Notes: generated from the letters alone by a model not told the origin. Positions 1 to 14,000 are shown, counted from the first letter of the stretch. The stretch: 64,000 nucleotides of DNA from Zhengitettix transpicula (GCA_037074705.1 CM073591.1:40606587-40670586); one strand, 5' to 3'. Program-made: numbers and translations.

Positions 1-235
1 AAAATGTTTCTGCTGTATTTCATTACGTAAATGGGAACTATTTCCTTTGTTCGTCGCGGTCTCTTGGGGCGCAGTAATTTAACACAAATTTATCAAGTTT
101 TTGAATTATAATTCTTTCCACACTTGTGCTAGGGGTTTCTCACTCCCACAGTACCGTTTCTCGAGTTTTGAAGAATATGTGTACGAATTTTTGTTGCAGT
201 CTGTCCACGCGTTTAAATTTGTATAGAAATTAAAG
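1..235 (-). repeat. Dispersed repeat, copy A (inverted relative to 46796-47000)
   Basis: The segment holding the words for a 'retained-threonine-like' ending around 160-215 reads, on the opposite strand, like 46796-47000: both share an ACGCGT block, a run reading GCAACAAAA(A/C)TT, a GTACACATATTC block, a GAGAAACCCCTA block and a CTCTTG/GACGAAC block in the same order. Looser relatives with the GTACACAT block occur near 30830 and 36530. It has no coding potential of its own; probably the end of a DNA transposon. It lies just downstream of the visible protease exons. Confidence 0.5.
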
Positions 236-335
236 TAAATACATACATACAAATATACATACTTTTTTATTATATAGATTAATATTATAAAATAAGTGCA
301 CTTACTGAACTAATCTTCGTTTATGTGAAACTTAC

Positions 336-2994
336 CCGGTGGCGCAGTGTCCAGCCGTGAGAACATGTCTCGCGTCCACGATGGATCCCCCACAGAAATG
401 AGAACCAAAGTACTGCAGGGAAACCTGAGGCAACAAATAAACCGAATGAAATTGGGCATTTGAAATGCATCACTCTACTTCTCATACCTAACAGGTTTAC
501 AACGGACGGGGCAAATTATCACCGTTTTGTTGATGAAGAACCTCTGAGTTCAATATTCATAACTCGGGGATAGCCTTACTCAGCAGCCCCCCTGAATATG
601 TAATGTTGACAACAATTTATTTATTTTAAAATTAAAAATAATCTTTTCAATTACGTAACCCGTCGAGAATGAGTCGGAAACTAATAAAAAAAATTCTCCA
701 CAAGAACTTAAAAACTTAATATAATTTATACATACAGTTCAAAGTTGTCTATTTATGTCGACACTTGCCACTGATCACTACGAAACCTACTGGACTAACT
801 ACTGTAGACTGAATTGATCTGGCTTCGTTATACTGATACTTGAATGCAGTATAATGACCGTTAACATCATCGTATCAATTTTTAGTTCAGTTTTAGTTGA
901 ACTGTAAGTTTTTTCTGTGCGTCAAAACTGAAGTGAGAAGTGAAACGGAGAAGTCATGTGACAGGAAAACCTATTTGTTTCATTTTAAATATTATGATTT
1001 CTATTTGTAAACAATCGCGTCAAGCCTCACGCCAATTTTCTTCAAAGTCTGACCTAGTATACAATTGCCGCTAAGTTGACGATGGATCACGAATTTTTTG
1101 AGGAGTTCATTAAAATTTACTGAACTTGTTGTCGCCCTTCTAACTCTCCAACATATTAAACATGTTAAGAAACGCACTACAACTTTTTAAGATCATGCTT
1201 AAACAGGGATTAAACAAAAAAGTAGCAAAATGAAATATGACGCAACATTTTCTGATACCAAGTTATTCCAAAATAGATTGTCAAAAATTCAACATATAAA
1301 AACAACCTTTTTTTACTTTCGTCGTCCTCATTTAGACTTACTCGTCAACTACGTTCCACGCCAAGGTGTCTACGAAAAATTTTACATTATTTCTTGCATA
1401 ACAGTTGCTCAGTATGTGAATAATTCTCACTCCGATACCAGACCTCTGTTCTACTCTTGATTTGAATAATCAATGGCCTAGCAAATTAATCACAACTACT
1501 GTCTTTCCAAGGCACACTTCGATGGGTTGTTATGTCACCAGATATGTCCATAATATTCTTCGCGTCTGTTTCCCAGGAACTTGTCAACGTACCACTAGTT
1601 AATGGACAAAATACATCCCCATATTCGAATTTAATTTAATCTACAACAGTACTCAGACACCCGGATCACTACACTTGACTCATTTACTTACCTGGTATGG
1701 GAACTCTCCTGGTTCAGCATCTCTTCCTCCGATGATCCTGCCGAAACCCTTGGTACGTTGGACCTTCGCAGCTTCTGCAACGTAAAAGAGGCTCACGGTT
1801 AGGCTGACAAAATTGCGTCAGTTCATTTTGTATGTATTTTCCTAAGACGGTTCGCTCAAAATCCCCCAGTTATTCTCAACGGTATCTTTCTTTATAAATT
1901 ACTATACCAGCGAACGAAATTTAAGTGGTAGAAGACACATCCAGAAGTATATTGTTATTTGAAGATGTATCGGATTTCAATTCTCTGTTCTTTTTACCCA
2001 ATTTGTCTCTGACACGTTACCGACGAATATATTTTAGCATATTATCGACTTATTTTTTTTATTGAAAAAATAACGGCTTCCCACAGCATTAACGCATAAC
2101 ATTGGCCGTGGATGGAAAATCACAAAACACAACTACTTCGTTTATTTATCAATACTTCGTTCGTAGTAAACTCTCAAACCATATGGAGACACAGTCACAG
2201 TCACCATTTTGCCATCGGTATAGTTGTTATCGAGTACTGAGTATAAAAGAGGGAATTATGAGTGTGTGGATGAAGGTTGAGAGCTATTCTGGCGGGAGTT
2301 TGAGATCCTGGAAAGGCCAATAAGTCAAACAGGTTCAATGGAGCTATGAGGGACTTGGGGATGTCATAAAAAATTATAAGGTTGGTAAACACAACCGTAA
2401 AATGCAAGATGACAATTTAAAGTGAACATGAAATGAATTTTGTAGTTAATCAAGTTCTAAGGCACGGATATGCTATGACCATTCAATGTTGCACTAGAGA
2501 AGATTATGAGGAAAATAGAAGTGAATAATCCAGAAGGCACACGGAAACCTTTTGAGCAAAAATCAGGCATAGGCTAACGCCATTAATTTGATATTCCGAA
2601 GAAAGTAAGATTTGGAATCCAATCTGATCAGATCAGAAAACACAGCTGAATGGAACTTGCAATAAACCAATTAAAAATTAAGTATACGTTCTCATCACGG
2701 ACAAAGAAAATAGGGGAAGACAAAGTCATGCTGTAAAATGGAAATAGTTATGGGATAAGTAAAAAGCGTAAAATATTTGGGTACCGGAGTCGTGGCAGAG
2801 AACAATATAAAGGGAGTAATGAAGGCAAGATTGGCAGCTGGTAACGAAAAATTGAAAATACTGTACATGACTAAAATGAAACTTTTCATTTTGTACCAGT
2901 AAATTGGAGCGTGTTAATTTCTGTTCTTATAACACCACTAACCTGCTGAGAAGGTAACGAATAAGGCGAGAACCACAACACACTTGACGTCCAT
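336..2994 (-). CDS. Trypsin-like serine protease (S1 family), N-terminal part; gene runs off the left edge
   Basis: Three spliced exons on the minus strand: 2994-2943, 1774-1692 and 424-336 (52, 83 and 89 nt), with in-phase GT-AG junctions. Exon 1 encodes a hydrophobic signal peptide starting [12 protein letters not shown]. Exon 2 ends a short propeptide at Arg30 and opens the mature enzyme with IIGG, the usual zymogen activation site. Exon 3 carries HFCGGSI and LTAGHC, whose His71 is the catalytic histidine of the triad. The Asp and Ser regions and the stop lie left of the window, so only about 74 of an expected 250 or so residues are seen. The family is made as secreted zymogens, commonly digestive in insects. 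The substrate cannot be told without the specificity pocket. Identity as an S1 protease is firm; intactness is unknown. Confidence 0.88.
2755..2875 (+). pseudogene. Possible LINE reverse-transcriptase scrap inside protease intron 1/5' flank
   Basis: A short plus-strand reading contains [15 protein letters not shown] followed by KARLAAGN, which has the spacing of the C-terminal RT motif of non-LTR elements (K-Y-L-G ... I ... R-hydrophobic-A-G-N). It lies in the first intron of the minus-strand protease, in the opposite orientation. Only about 40 residues can be followed and no other RT motif is seen, so this is a weak call. Confidence 0.35.
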
Positions 2995-4462
2995 CTTCAG
3001 CGCCTCCTCTTAAGTGTCAGAAGATTTGGTTTCCCTTTTATAGTTGTTTATCGTTAAATTTTATCAGTTACGACACGTTATCCGATAAAATAACAATTGG
3101 GGAATTTTCTATGTGCGCTCAATAATCTAACAACCTCTTACGTACAGAAGAAAACAAAAATCTGCAGATAAAGTATTGTAAATTAAATCTGACTTGGAAA
3201 TCCCTGCCAAATGTTTAAACCTGCGACGAAGTAAGACAAACAAAACACGATATTCCTGTTAACGAGAGATTTGAACTCCTAGTCGTTCAATACCAGCAGA
3301 CATTTCATTGTCAGGCTTCCAATGCAGGATATCACTGAAATTGGAATTGTTCAGAACAGCTGTATGTTTAGAGGGTAAGTGCGGAGATAAGTAAAATACA
3401 ATTATGACGGTTTGGGAATTCCTGACAATAGAAATCATCCATAGTTGGGGAAAAAACCTTTTTCATCTTTCAACTTGATAATCTTCTGCCAAATTTTGTC
3501 TTTTTTTTCGTTGAGTTAAATGATTACTGAACGTTGTAAAAATAATAATTTTATTCACCAATTTTATTATTAAATGAAACCCTTCTACCAACATACTAGT
3601 CATTTTTTCATATTAGTAAACACGTAAGAGTTTAAAACCTTACCCTCGTTATGAGTGTGCTGATTACCAATAAAGAATGAATTTGGAAAAAAATCAAGTA
3701 CTTTCGGTCCTTCACATTCTTAGTCCTAGTAACTTCATTTTAATTAAAATGATCATGAGGGTTAACAATAATCTTCCTTAGTTACATTTATATGCTGGGG
3801 TTTAAAATTCGAATTACTGGCACCCTTCTGTTCCATAATTATCTGTCCAAATAATTTTGACGGTAATCCTCACTATATTCTTAACAAGAGGTCTCCAAAT
3901 AGTTAGTGATTATGTTACACTTCACAGGCTGTGCTACAATCGACTCAGCCTTTAAGGCTTTTATTATGATTATCAAATTATTAATCACTTATTCTCCCAC
4001 AGCTATGGAGTTCTCAAACATAATCAATTGAAGTAGAGAGTCCAAGTTCCCAGAGCTCGGTAATAAAGCAGTAGCACTATAATAAAACTTACGATTAACC
4101 GAAACTAACATACTACAGACCTTTGATTTCCGAACATAATCTGTATTTATTTACGAACTATATCTGGACGGTCTTCATCGGCACTAGCATCTGGGACCAT
4201 GTATAGTTTAATATTAATATGGTAACCTTATTCCCAATTCTTAGGTTACCTGTGATTGTCATAATCTTCATTCGCAAGTATTTGTCAATCAACGGTCCAC
4301 GCCATTAATGAAGGACTTACATATGGTTTGGCTACTTTACGTAACCCCGACAAGAAAGCAGTCGTCAGCTTCTCCAAAACGTTTCCAGCACTATGTTAAA
4401 TTTTTATTCCTTGAAAATAAATTACGTTCTTCTGTTACGTGGAGAAGAAGAAGAAGGTGTAG

Positions 4463-4925
4463 ACAGGCTATGTATAGTGTAATCCACATACTGGCAACTC
4501 CCCACTTATAGGATAGGAAAGTAGCCAAGGGTTAACTAGGGCCCCCGGGCTATGGTTTAAGGATCCTACCCGGCAATTCGCCTAAAATAGATGCAGGGAA
4601 AACCCTAGAAAAACCTGCATCAGGGAGTTCGGGCATTTGGTACTTGTCCCACGCCCTTCCGATGACGGGGTTTTCTGTGGGGTCGCAGCTTTCCCTCGCC
4701 GTGCCTTGACCAGTTTAGGAGGCAGTTGGCCGACTATTCCAATAGGAATAGCGGACAACTCTTACCGTATGCCCAAGGTCTGCGACCCCGGAACATACAC
4801 CTCTCAAAACAGGACGAGGTGGTTCGGCATGTGCGAACCTTAGTTCAAAAAACCAGAGAGATGTGAAGGCATCCTCAAAAGTAGCCCCCTCCAGAGCTTC
4901 TGGGCAGGTTCACCTGCGAGAGAAT
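4463..4925 (-). mobile_element. Poly-A retroposon family 'RP', degraded copy 1
   Basis: Reverse-oriented copy of the window's commonest repeat; see 12784-13286 for the best copy. It shares the TAGCCAAGGGTTAACTAGGG block, the GGATCCTACCCGGCA block and the GGCCGACTATTCCAATAGG block. The 3' end (low coordinates) lacks a clear poly-T stretch and is mutated, indicating an older insertion. Beyond 4925 the similarity to 47880-47980 fades. Confidence 0.8.
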
Positions 4926-7253
4926 GCTCTCACGTGCTTCCTTGACTGTTACGTGGTTTATTGTGCGATTACAAGACACTCGGTTATTTCCTGCGATAGA
5001 TGTGACCTTGAATCCAACTATCAGAACGCTTGAAATGATTGGCGGGACAAAAATAGTTGTCTTACATTCGCAGAGGATTCCACTGTTTTCAGTGAGCTGT
5101 ATACGAACTCCAATTGCGACAACATTTAGTGTATTTTGGTACATGGAATGAGCACCTCCTTTCACGCGGAAACTCTCAAGCACCTTCTAATTTTAAACGC
5201 ACTATAGTGTCGGGTTTACAGGGATATAACTAGTATCGTCATCCATCTCAATAGCCAACGTTCCGGAGAAGCAAAACATGTTTATAGTATAGCGATGATG
5301 TATTTTGGTTTTTCAATAATAATATCGCAGACCTAAAATATAATACCTATTTATAGAATACTAAAGCGTAGGAGTAACAAGTGGGCAGGACTAGTTATTA
5401 TGAATGAGACTGCGTAAGAGAGAAATTTTAAGTTTAGAAGGGTCACTATCAAACTATACGTCTTCAGGAAGTATATCTTTGCAGACTCAACATCAGCTTT
5501 CAAAATTTATTTTCTAAAACATGAAAAGAACGCAACAATAATAACAAAATCCCAGATATTCCATTAAAATTCAAAATCCAATAATAGTTAATATTTTATT
5601 TTGGTGGAGCTCCTATATGATCGGAGAAATATCCTAGGAAATAACATTTACGAATAAAACACTGAGTATATACAGTAATTAAACATATTTACGGATACAT
5701 TCAGTATCTGACGGAAACCAGAATATTATTGAGCTCAAGTGGATCAGATATCTTGTCAAAAGAAAATAGCTAAGTGGGCGTGTTACTGTAGATAAAGACT
5801 ATTTGTTATCCGGGGCTGCGTCAATATTCGGCTTCATTCAAGTGACGATTTGCAAATACCAACACCACAAACGGAGAAGTCTTATATCACGCGAAGTCTC
5901 CAGTTTCAATTAAAACCTGATATTAAAACACGTTGATTTGAATTACGAAGGCAGACAATCGTCACACGTTTCTTCGTATAGCATTTTCGTGAGCATTGTT
6001 CACCACAGAAAAAATGAGTATTGAATATTATACAAAATTTTGTGTCTTAAAACAACATAAATAGATTTGTGTCAATTAATTGTGACTATATGATTAGATT
6101 TCATAACAAAGATCACGAATAATACGTAATAATACTTGTCACTTATTTTTGTAATCTTCGGATTTTAGTGGATATTTTAATTATTTATGCTGTATAATAT
6201 TTCCATTAAATTACATTGTTGTCAAAAATTGTTGCAGCTGGACATATTTGTAGTGAATCAAACTAATCTCAATAAAGCAGCAAGCAACCTTCCCAATGGA
6301 AAGCGGTAGGAGAAACCGCGGCCGTGGTGAAGTCACTAATGAAAATGAATATCACAAGTCTTATGTATCGGGCGGAGTTGAAGCTCTGTTTAACCAGTTT
6401 GACTGTCGACGAGTCAGGTGCTATAAAAGCAATATTGGCTGGGTCTGAAGCTGTTACTAACGGAGATGTAGCCTCTGTAGACTTGGTTAAGGTGTTTGAC
6501 ATCGTATTGATAAGTGCTGAAGAAATGGCCAGATATACAGAGGCCAAAGAATAATCTACAACCTACTTAAGGAGGCGACAGCAGTCATCAGAAGTCACAA
6601 CGTACAAGAATACACCAGTATTAGACAGAGGGTTGATGCACCGAAGACATTGGTATTGTAACTGAGATGCCGGGTGTCATACAGCGGATTATGATTGAAA
6701 CGAAAAGAAGAATCAACACTAACTCAGTGGTAGAGGATCAAGAAGCTGAAGACTGCGTGATGATATGCTTCTCAGTTTCTCCGTGTTTTTTTTAAATTTA
6801 ATTAGTTAACTCATCATCAAAATGATATTATCGTTGTGACATATAAATTGTCATTTTAACAGTGATGTTGACATGAATGCTTTTATCGTTGTGATAAACC
6901 TAGAATATAATTAGTCTTTACTTTGTTAAATCTGCAGAACATTTTCTATTTTGTCTTCTTAGCATTCTTGATTGGGGGAAGTTGTTGGTTGTTTGTGAAA
7001 TTAATTGATTGGGATGTAGGAAGGATCAGCGCAGTTGACTATTCAATACTTTTTTGCTACTTGTACTAGTGTACGGTTCTGAATGGATTCGGTGGATGGG
7101 GAAATACCAAGGACAGTTGATTATGTATCTTAGAACTTTATTTTGAAATGTTTGGATTTTATTAATGTGACAATTAGCTGCTGCGGGTCAGATGTTGCAA
7201 GAGTAATGCCAAATTGGGAATATTAATGAGGTATAGATCAGCTTTTTGGTTAT

Positions 7254-7281
7254 CATATATATATATATATAATATATATAT
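7254..7281. repeat. (AT)n microsatellite
   Basis: Simple alternating AT run with one phase slip. Confidence 0.95.
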
Positions 7282-8062
7282 GAGATCAATACATTGTCTT
7301 CTGAGATAATAGCCGTTTAAGGCATGAAATCTATTCGATTAACCCGACGATTGAAGATATAACACAAATTCCGAACAATCTTATTGAATATTTGAGCTCC
7401 AGCTGCAGTTTAAGTTTTACAAAAAAAAATCGTTTATAAACGTATCTTGAAATAATATACTTTGGATGGAAACAAATTTAATAGATAGCTGAAGATATAA
7501 AGGGGCAACAATTTCTAGACAAATTCGCCTTGCAATTAGATAATGTAACGTAGTTTTCAACTACTTGAAAGCAAGTTCTCTCTGAAAAATAGTTTTTGCG
7601 ACACGTGCTAAATATTACCAGCATTGGAACAGGTGCGTTAACAGGTAAAAATGAAATATTTAAAGGTTAAGTTGTTTTAATTGTGTCACAAAATTTGTTC
7701 ATTATACCATTCAAAGGTTATTTCAGTGTCAAATACTGTAACACAAATTTTCGTAAAGAGTATCAAAAATCAATTAATGCATTAATTTTAAGTATAAACA
7801 TTTACTTCATTAGTAGAATTAGTACTTATGAATATTATGAAATAACCGAGTAGAGAGAGGAAAAATTTGCTATACAACCTTGAAGTCCCGCTGCTTTAAC
7901 CTGGTAATTATGTCGTCGAGTTTTCAGTATCGTCTTTTCTACTCTCTTTGAAACAAAGTGTTTAGAAAATATGGCTACGTTGGCAATGCGTATGTCATAC
8001 CAAAAGTTGTAAAAATTATATTTTATATTTTTGTTGACACTAGTAAATTAGTATTGCTAGAG

Positions 8063-11000
8063 ATGGAGGAAACATTAGTGTTAGTGTTGCTAGTATTGGT
8101 AATGTTGATAGGTAGTTATGTGGCGGGTTCTATACCATTGGTGATGCCAATGTCCGAGGTGATGACAGCAGCTGATTTCTAACCTAACTGCTCTGTAGCC
8201 TTTCCACGTCAAACTCACATTTATATTTTAACTTGCAGGCTAAGTTGCAGTTCGTGTCTGTACTCGGAGCTGGACTCCTGGTAGGCACAGCTTTAGCCGT
8301 AATCATACCTGAAGGTATCAGGTCGTTAGATTCTTCTGTAGCTGTACATGGTAAGGTAAACCAATCGGCGACACAACTAGTAAATTTATGGGCTTAACTT
8401 TTATGCAAAAGAAAAAAAAAAGTATTGTGCATGTCCGAAACAAATGTATATAAGAAATTATCATCGCGAGGTAGACCAAATTTCTGCTCAACGAAAAGTA
8501 TAATCAGTCGCACAAAGTTCAATATACGACCATATGATTAATAAATTTCAGTAAAATTTTCTTTTAAGTGAAAGGTTTGTTGTCACACCCTATCAGTAAA
8601 TTAGGTAATTAAACTATATGTCAATACGTTTCATTTTCTGATGAATAAAATATAGTTTTTCTTACATTGTTATGTTACAAGATGTCTATCATTAAAAAGG
8701 GAACACATCAATTTTATGATTTTGTTAAAAATTTATTAAAAGTGGATTAATTTACTATTTATTTTAATAACCTAAAGTTTTCTATTTTAGTTAGTAAGTC
8801 TTGGTGAATTAAGTAATTGTAACTGAACGTATTAGAATGCACTCTGGTGTAAATTCAGTACTGGAAACAAAGTCTCTCAAATTTTACTCTCTTCAGTTAC
8901 TAAATGAAAACCTTACATTTATATATAGCTTTAGTGAGGTCTGTAAATTCAGTGGTAACAAAAATGGAAATTGGCTAATATCCAACATATGGAAATTTTC
9001 AAAACCTGGATTGGAGACTTAATTACTTATAATTAGGAATGTAAAACTCGACTAATTTTATTGTTGCATTAGATTGAATACACTCAAATTTTGTTGCACC
9101 TTGTAAACACGGTAAATTAATTATGTGTTATAAGGTAATGAGCAAAATTACACAAGAAAGTAAATAGATTGTCCAATTTTAATGTCAACTTCTTTACTTC
9201 AGTCAAATTTAGTCCTGGAGAACCTATGTCAGTGAAGTGACCTCCAAAATCCTGATCATAAAAATTAATTCATTTTTGATCATTAGAATTAATTTAATCA
9301 TTTTTATGTATATGTGTATAGCACTTAAGAAAAATGTGACGAGGTCAAATTAAATAACACATCATACATATATATATATATATCCCTTGAAAAATTCGGC
9401 TTCTCAGCCGGTAATACCAAACTGTCAATTTAAGGTAAGTCAGCTGCTCTCTGTCCCTCTTTCCTATCCAATATATATATAGACACACACATACACAGTA
9501 AAACCTCGTAATATGAATTCCAAGGAACTGTTAACTGGAGAATCAATATTTTAGTTTTGGAATACAGTTTTTCTACACATTAACCATTTATGGTATTTAA
9601 TAACATATGTACTGCAGCATATTATTTATGTCGTTATAGAAAACATTACATTGCCTATTATTCTAGAAAAATTAAAAAGGTTTACTGCGTTGCCAGGAAC
9701 ATGAAACCTGCTAATAACCTCAGGAAAAATGTGAATATTAATTGGAATACTGCAACTTGAAAAAAGTACTCATATTATTTTCTAGTGAAAAAAATCATGT
9801 TTATTGCGCTGTCGAAGACGGGTACGAAAATGCCTGGTAACTTCACGCCCAACTGTTCTCATGGCTTCTTTAAAACTAGCGGCACTTCGTATGTGGTAGC
9901 AATACCTTCGTAAGTGTCAAAGGTGTGTAACTTTCTGGCGGTTAGGCGAATTGATATTATCCTCTTCACCTTCTTCTGATGGCATTTCTTACACTTCAGA
10001 CAACTGATTTTACATCAGATTCTACTGGAGCGCGCACGGCAAAATCGTCATCTGCACTAACAAACACCACAAAGCTAACTTCAGGATTCGCAACGTCTTG
10101 TAGAATGTTCCATTCGTCAGGTGAAGTGGTATCGTCTATATTTAACTCGTCAACAGGATTCTGAACTTTTATTTCAATTTTTATTATAGCAGAAGTAACG
10201 AATACGTTGCACCCGGCCATTAATACTGAGCCTCTACACTCTGCTGTTATCACCCATTGTTTGGCCAATTTGGTTTTGTGTTCATGTTATTGGTTGACCA
10301 AATGGCCATTCATGAAGCTTATTGTTGCCATTGTCAGTTCTAATTACGAAGGGACTAGAATACAGCTCGTGTTAGCCGCTAAAAGTTCCCAATAAGATCG
10401 TCTACATCGGTGCCGGGACCCAAACTCTTGTTCGTGGTAACTGATTGTCACCCTTAAAGCGAGTTCATGTTAATGGGGTTTTTACTGTGTATTGTAAACA
10501 AAACGAAGATTACGTCCCACGACGATTTCGAGACATAAGATATTTGCCGTATTCTCAGATTGTGGCTTCAATCGATGTGACACTTCCTAAAAGGATAATG
10601 CATTAATCTCGCTAGCACTTAGCAAGTTGCTTTGAGATTCTCTCTTCGCGAGTTTCTATCGGAGACTGACCTATACGCGAGCTACCATGTCCGCTATATT
10701 CCTAGTCATGACTATGATCCTTACTCTGTGAGCTTCAAGCAGAGACTGAAAACTTCTAGACGGGATCAATCCATATGAAATCAACCAATAAAAAAATTGT
10801 TGCAGAAATATTTTATTTTCACAGATTGATTTTCTGTTTAAGTATGTATCTGGCAGTGCAAAAATATTTTTTAATAATTTTATTATTACTGCTTTGGATT
10901 TTAGCGGGCAATTTGTTTATGATGGTCGGCCGTTTTTGGCGTTTTCAGAGGTTTGCGATTAGTTAAATAACTATTTTGTTTATTAAGATATCGACTTGAA

Positions 11001-14000
11001 ATAAAAACCATCCTATTCTCAATGAAACCATCTATAAATCATCTTCGGAGTAAAATGGTGTTAAGTTGTAAGGAAGTAGCCTAAAACTTAACTAGAAAAT
11101 TGTGTTTCAATTAGAAAAAAAATGAAGAATTTAGGATATTTTTCCCAAAGAAGGGATTACAATACAACTTTAATGTTTCTTCTCCTTAAAAATATAATAG
11201 AGGACAAGACTTAAAAAAACTTTCACCTTTTAAATGCCTCCTTTTAGGCTTTTACAGCCCTTCAAATATCGCATTTTGTCCGAAATTGCCGATTTACAAT
11301 ATCTCATAAGGGATTAAATAAAAAAATTCTGAAATTTTCACAAAATACCCGCCTAGTTCCTGGCAATCAACACCCAAAATTTCATCATTGCCTTTTAATG
11401 AAAAGTATTTTATTTAATTAAGGAAAAAAGCAAAAAATACACAACACGAAGCACAATGACGCAGGCGTCTTGGTGCTAAAAACACAGCAAAAACTAGGAA
11501 AAGATTAGTATAGAACTTAATAGACTCTTTTACTAGAATTTATTGTTTAAGATTATTATATTTTAAATAAAAAATACAAATATTCTGGGTTGTTTAAACA
11601 TGAAAAATTGTCAATTTTTTTGTTACAATAATGTAGTCTGTTTTTGAAACAGTGTCAAGTGTTTAAAGAAAGAAAAGGACCCTTTGCTGAATCATTAATA
11701 TTATTATTTTGATTTTTTCTACTCAAGGCAAATTTTTCTTTATATTCGTGTACTAATTTGTCATATTCACTCCAAATACACTCACTGCTAGAAGGAAGAG
11801 GAACATCTCTAAATTTTTCATTAAATTATTGCTCTATTTTTCTTGGAGATTTCCTCAGCCACAAAAATAATAAAGCTAAATAATTCCTGCTGGTTCTTGT
11901 TTTGTAAAAAGAAAGGGGAGTAAATTATTTAATTAAGTGATGTTCCTCTTCCTGCTAGCAGTGAGTATGAATATGTAGCATCTTGGAAATTTCATGTCTG
12001 CCAACTGGAAAAACTATCCTTAAATATGCTTTAATTGTCTTAAATTACAATTTGATATCTGTAGGATACGTTGGTTTTGTATTACATACAAGTCAAAAGT
12101 TTGGAGAAAAATAATCAGCAGCTGTGTAGGATGAAAATATATCATGGAATTTGTAATTAGTAAACTTTCATAGCAAAGTTCTAGGTTTAGAAAATATGTT
12201 TTTTCTTTTTGGAACTATATCGTTTTCAATTTTTATTATAGCAGAAGTAACGAATACATTGCACCCAGCCGTTAATGCAGAGCCTCTACACTCTGTTGAC
12301 TATCATTCATTGATTGGTATTTCTCTAGTCCTTGGTTTTGTGTTCATGTTATTGGTTGACCAGTGTTCCACATCCAGAGGTAGAGGTAAGTTGTTGCATT
12401 ACAATAAACTAAGTACTGTATTATCTTGTTTATTTGTTATTGACTTTGTTATTTCAGACATTGAAGGTGGATTAAAATCAACAGAAAGAAACATTACAGC
12501 CACTTTGGGATTAGTTGTGCATGCTGCAGGTTTGTGAATTATAATTAATACATTACTTGGCGAACAAACATTTTTTCATGAGAAAATGTGTGCTATTGTT
12601 GTTAAATATCATTCAACATCAACTCTGTAGAATTTTCTTTTTGTTTCATTTCTTTGTCCATTCTAGAAGATTGAAATGCATTTATATCATAGCACTTTTT
12701 TGTATTAACACATTTTTTGGTTACTCACAGGCAGATGATGCAGGAAACTGCATTTAGATAGTACCTAGCATTTAGCTAAACTTGAGAGCTCTGGCGGGGG
12801 CTACCTTTGGGGATGCTCTCACATCTCTCTGGTTTTTTTGAACTAAGGTTCCCACATGCCGAGGCACCTCGGTCTGTTTTGAGAGGTGTATGTTCCGGGG
12901 TCGCAGACCTTGGGCATACGGCAAGAGTTGTCCGCTATTCCTATTGGAATAGTCGGCCAGCTGCCTCCTAAACAGGCCAAGGCATGGCGAGGGGTAAGCT
13001 GCGTCCCCACAGCAAACTCCTCTCCCGCTATCGGAAGGGCGTGGGACAAGTACCCAATGCCCGACCTACCCGATGCAGGTTTTTCTAAGGTTTTCCCTGC
13101 ATTCCTTTAGGCGAATGCCGGGTAGGATCCTTAAAGTATAGCCCGGGGGCCCTAGTTAACCCTTGGCTACCTTCCTCTACCCATCCGCATCCCCCCTTTC
13201 AAATCCCTTCCTATGCTATTAAAGGGGAGTTGCCCTAAGTGGATTACCCTCATGTAGCCTATTGCCCTAAAAAAAAAAAAAAAAAATTAGCTAAACTTCC
13301 TTCTGTTTGAATTTTATTTATCCTTGGTTAACTAAATTAAGATAGTAAATTATCATACACTGTGAACTTTGTGAATTATTTGAATATAACGTTGGGTGGG
13401 TGGTCATGCCTATAGTCTATTTAAAATTAGACAACCAATGGCTGTTATTCCCGCAAGGGATGTGCACTTGAACCGACCAATCACAATGCAGCATTTCCAA
13501 ACAATTTTTTGTCATTCTAGCATTTTTAGTGAACTGTATAGGTTTTTGATTAGTTCCCGCTAGGAATGTGACCTTGAGGAGCAATGCTGTCCCCCTCCAT
13601 GCAAGCACACCAGGAGACTTCTATATAATATATTTTAAATATATATTTGAGAAATGTTTCTCTAACATTTAAAGAGTACTTTTAGTCCAGTACATAAATT
13701 TTGTTTTGAGGGAGTAATCTTTCTTCTAACACATAAAATCAAAATTTTTCTTTAATACTATCCTTAGATTATTGCAGTACAATGGTATACTGGATGGTTG
13801 GGTTGAATGAACATAAGTTTCTCATAAAATTGTATCAAATAGTTTCCAGCAATTTTCCAAGCATTTCAAAATTTTTTAAATGAAATAAACATTCATTTCA
13901 AAATAATTTTTCATTTCAGCTGATGGAATTGCTTTAGGAGCTGCAGCAACAACAGCTCACGCTGATGTGGAGATGATAGTGTTCCTAGCAATAATGCTTC

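Larger units (their letters stand above)
2995..8062. other. Intergenic region between the protease and ZIP9 (divergent genes)
   Basis: About 5 kb between two divergently transcribed genes, so it should hold both promoters. It is AT-rich, with an (AT)n microsatellite at 7254-7281 and a retroposon copy at 4463-4925. A short open stretch at 6297-6554 has an internal frame change and no family I recognise. No further exon could be supported. Confidence 0.6.

Noticed and set aside
6269..6554. Open stretch starting METSGRR-like/ending AKE in the protease-ZIP9 spacer
   Set aside because: Two frames would have to be joined, no domain is recognisable, and no splice sites support an exon.
10191..10300. 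Alternative, mutually exclusive ZIP9 exon 3
   Set aside because: The copy has a net frameshift and no donor site, so it cannot replace exon 3 in a functional product.
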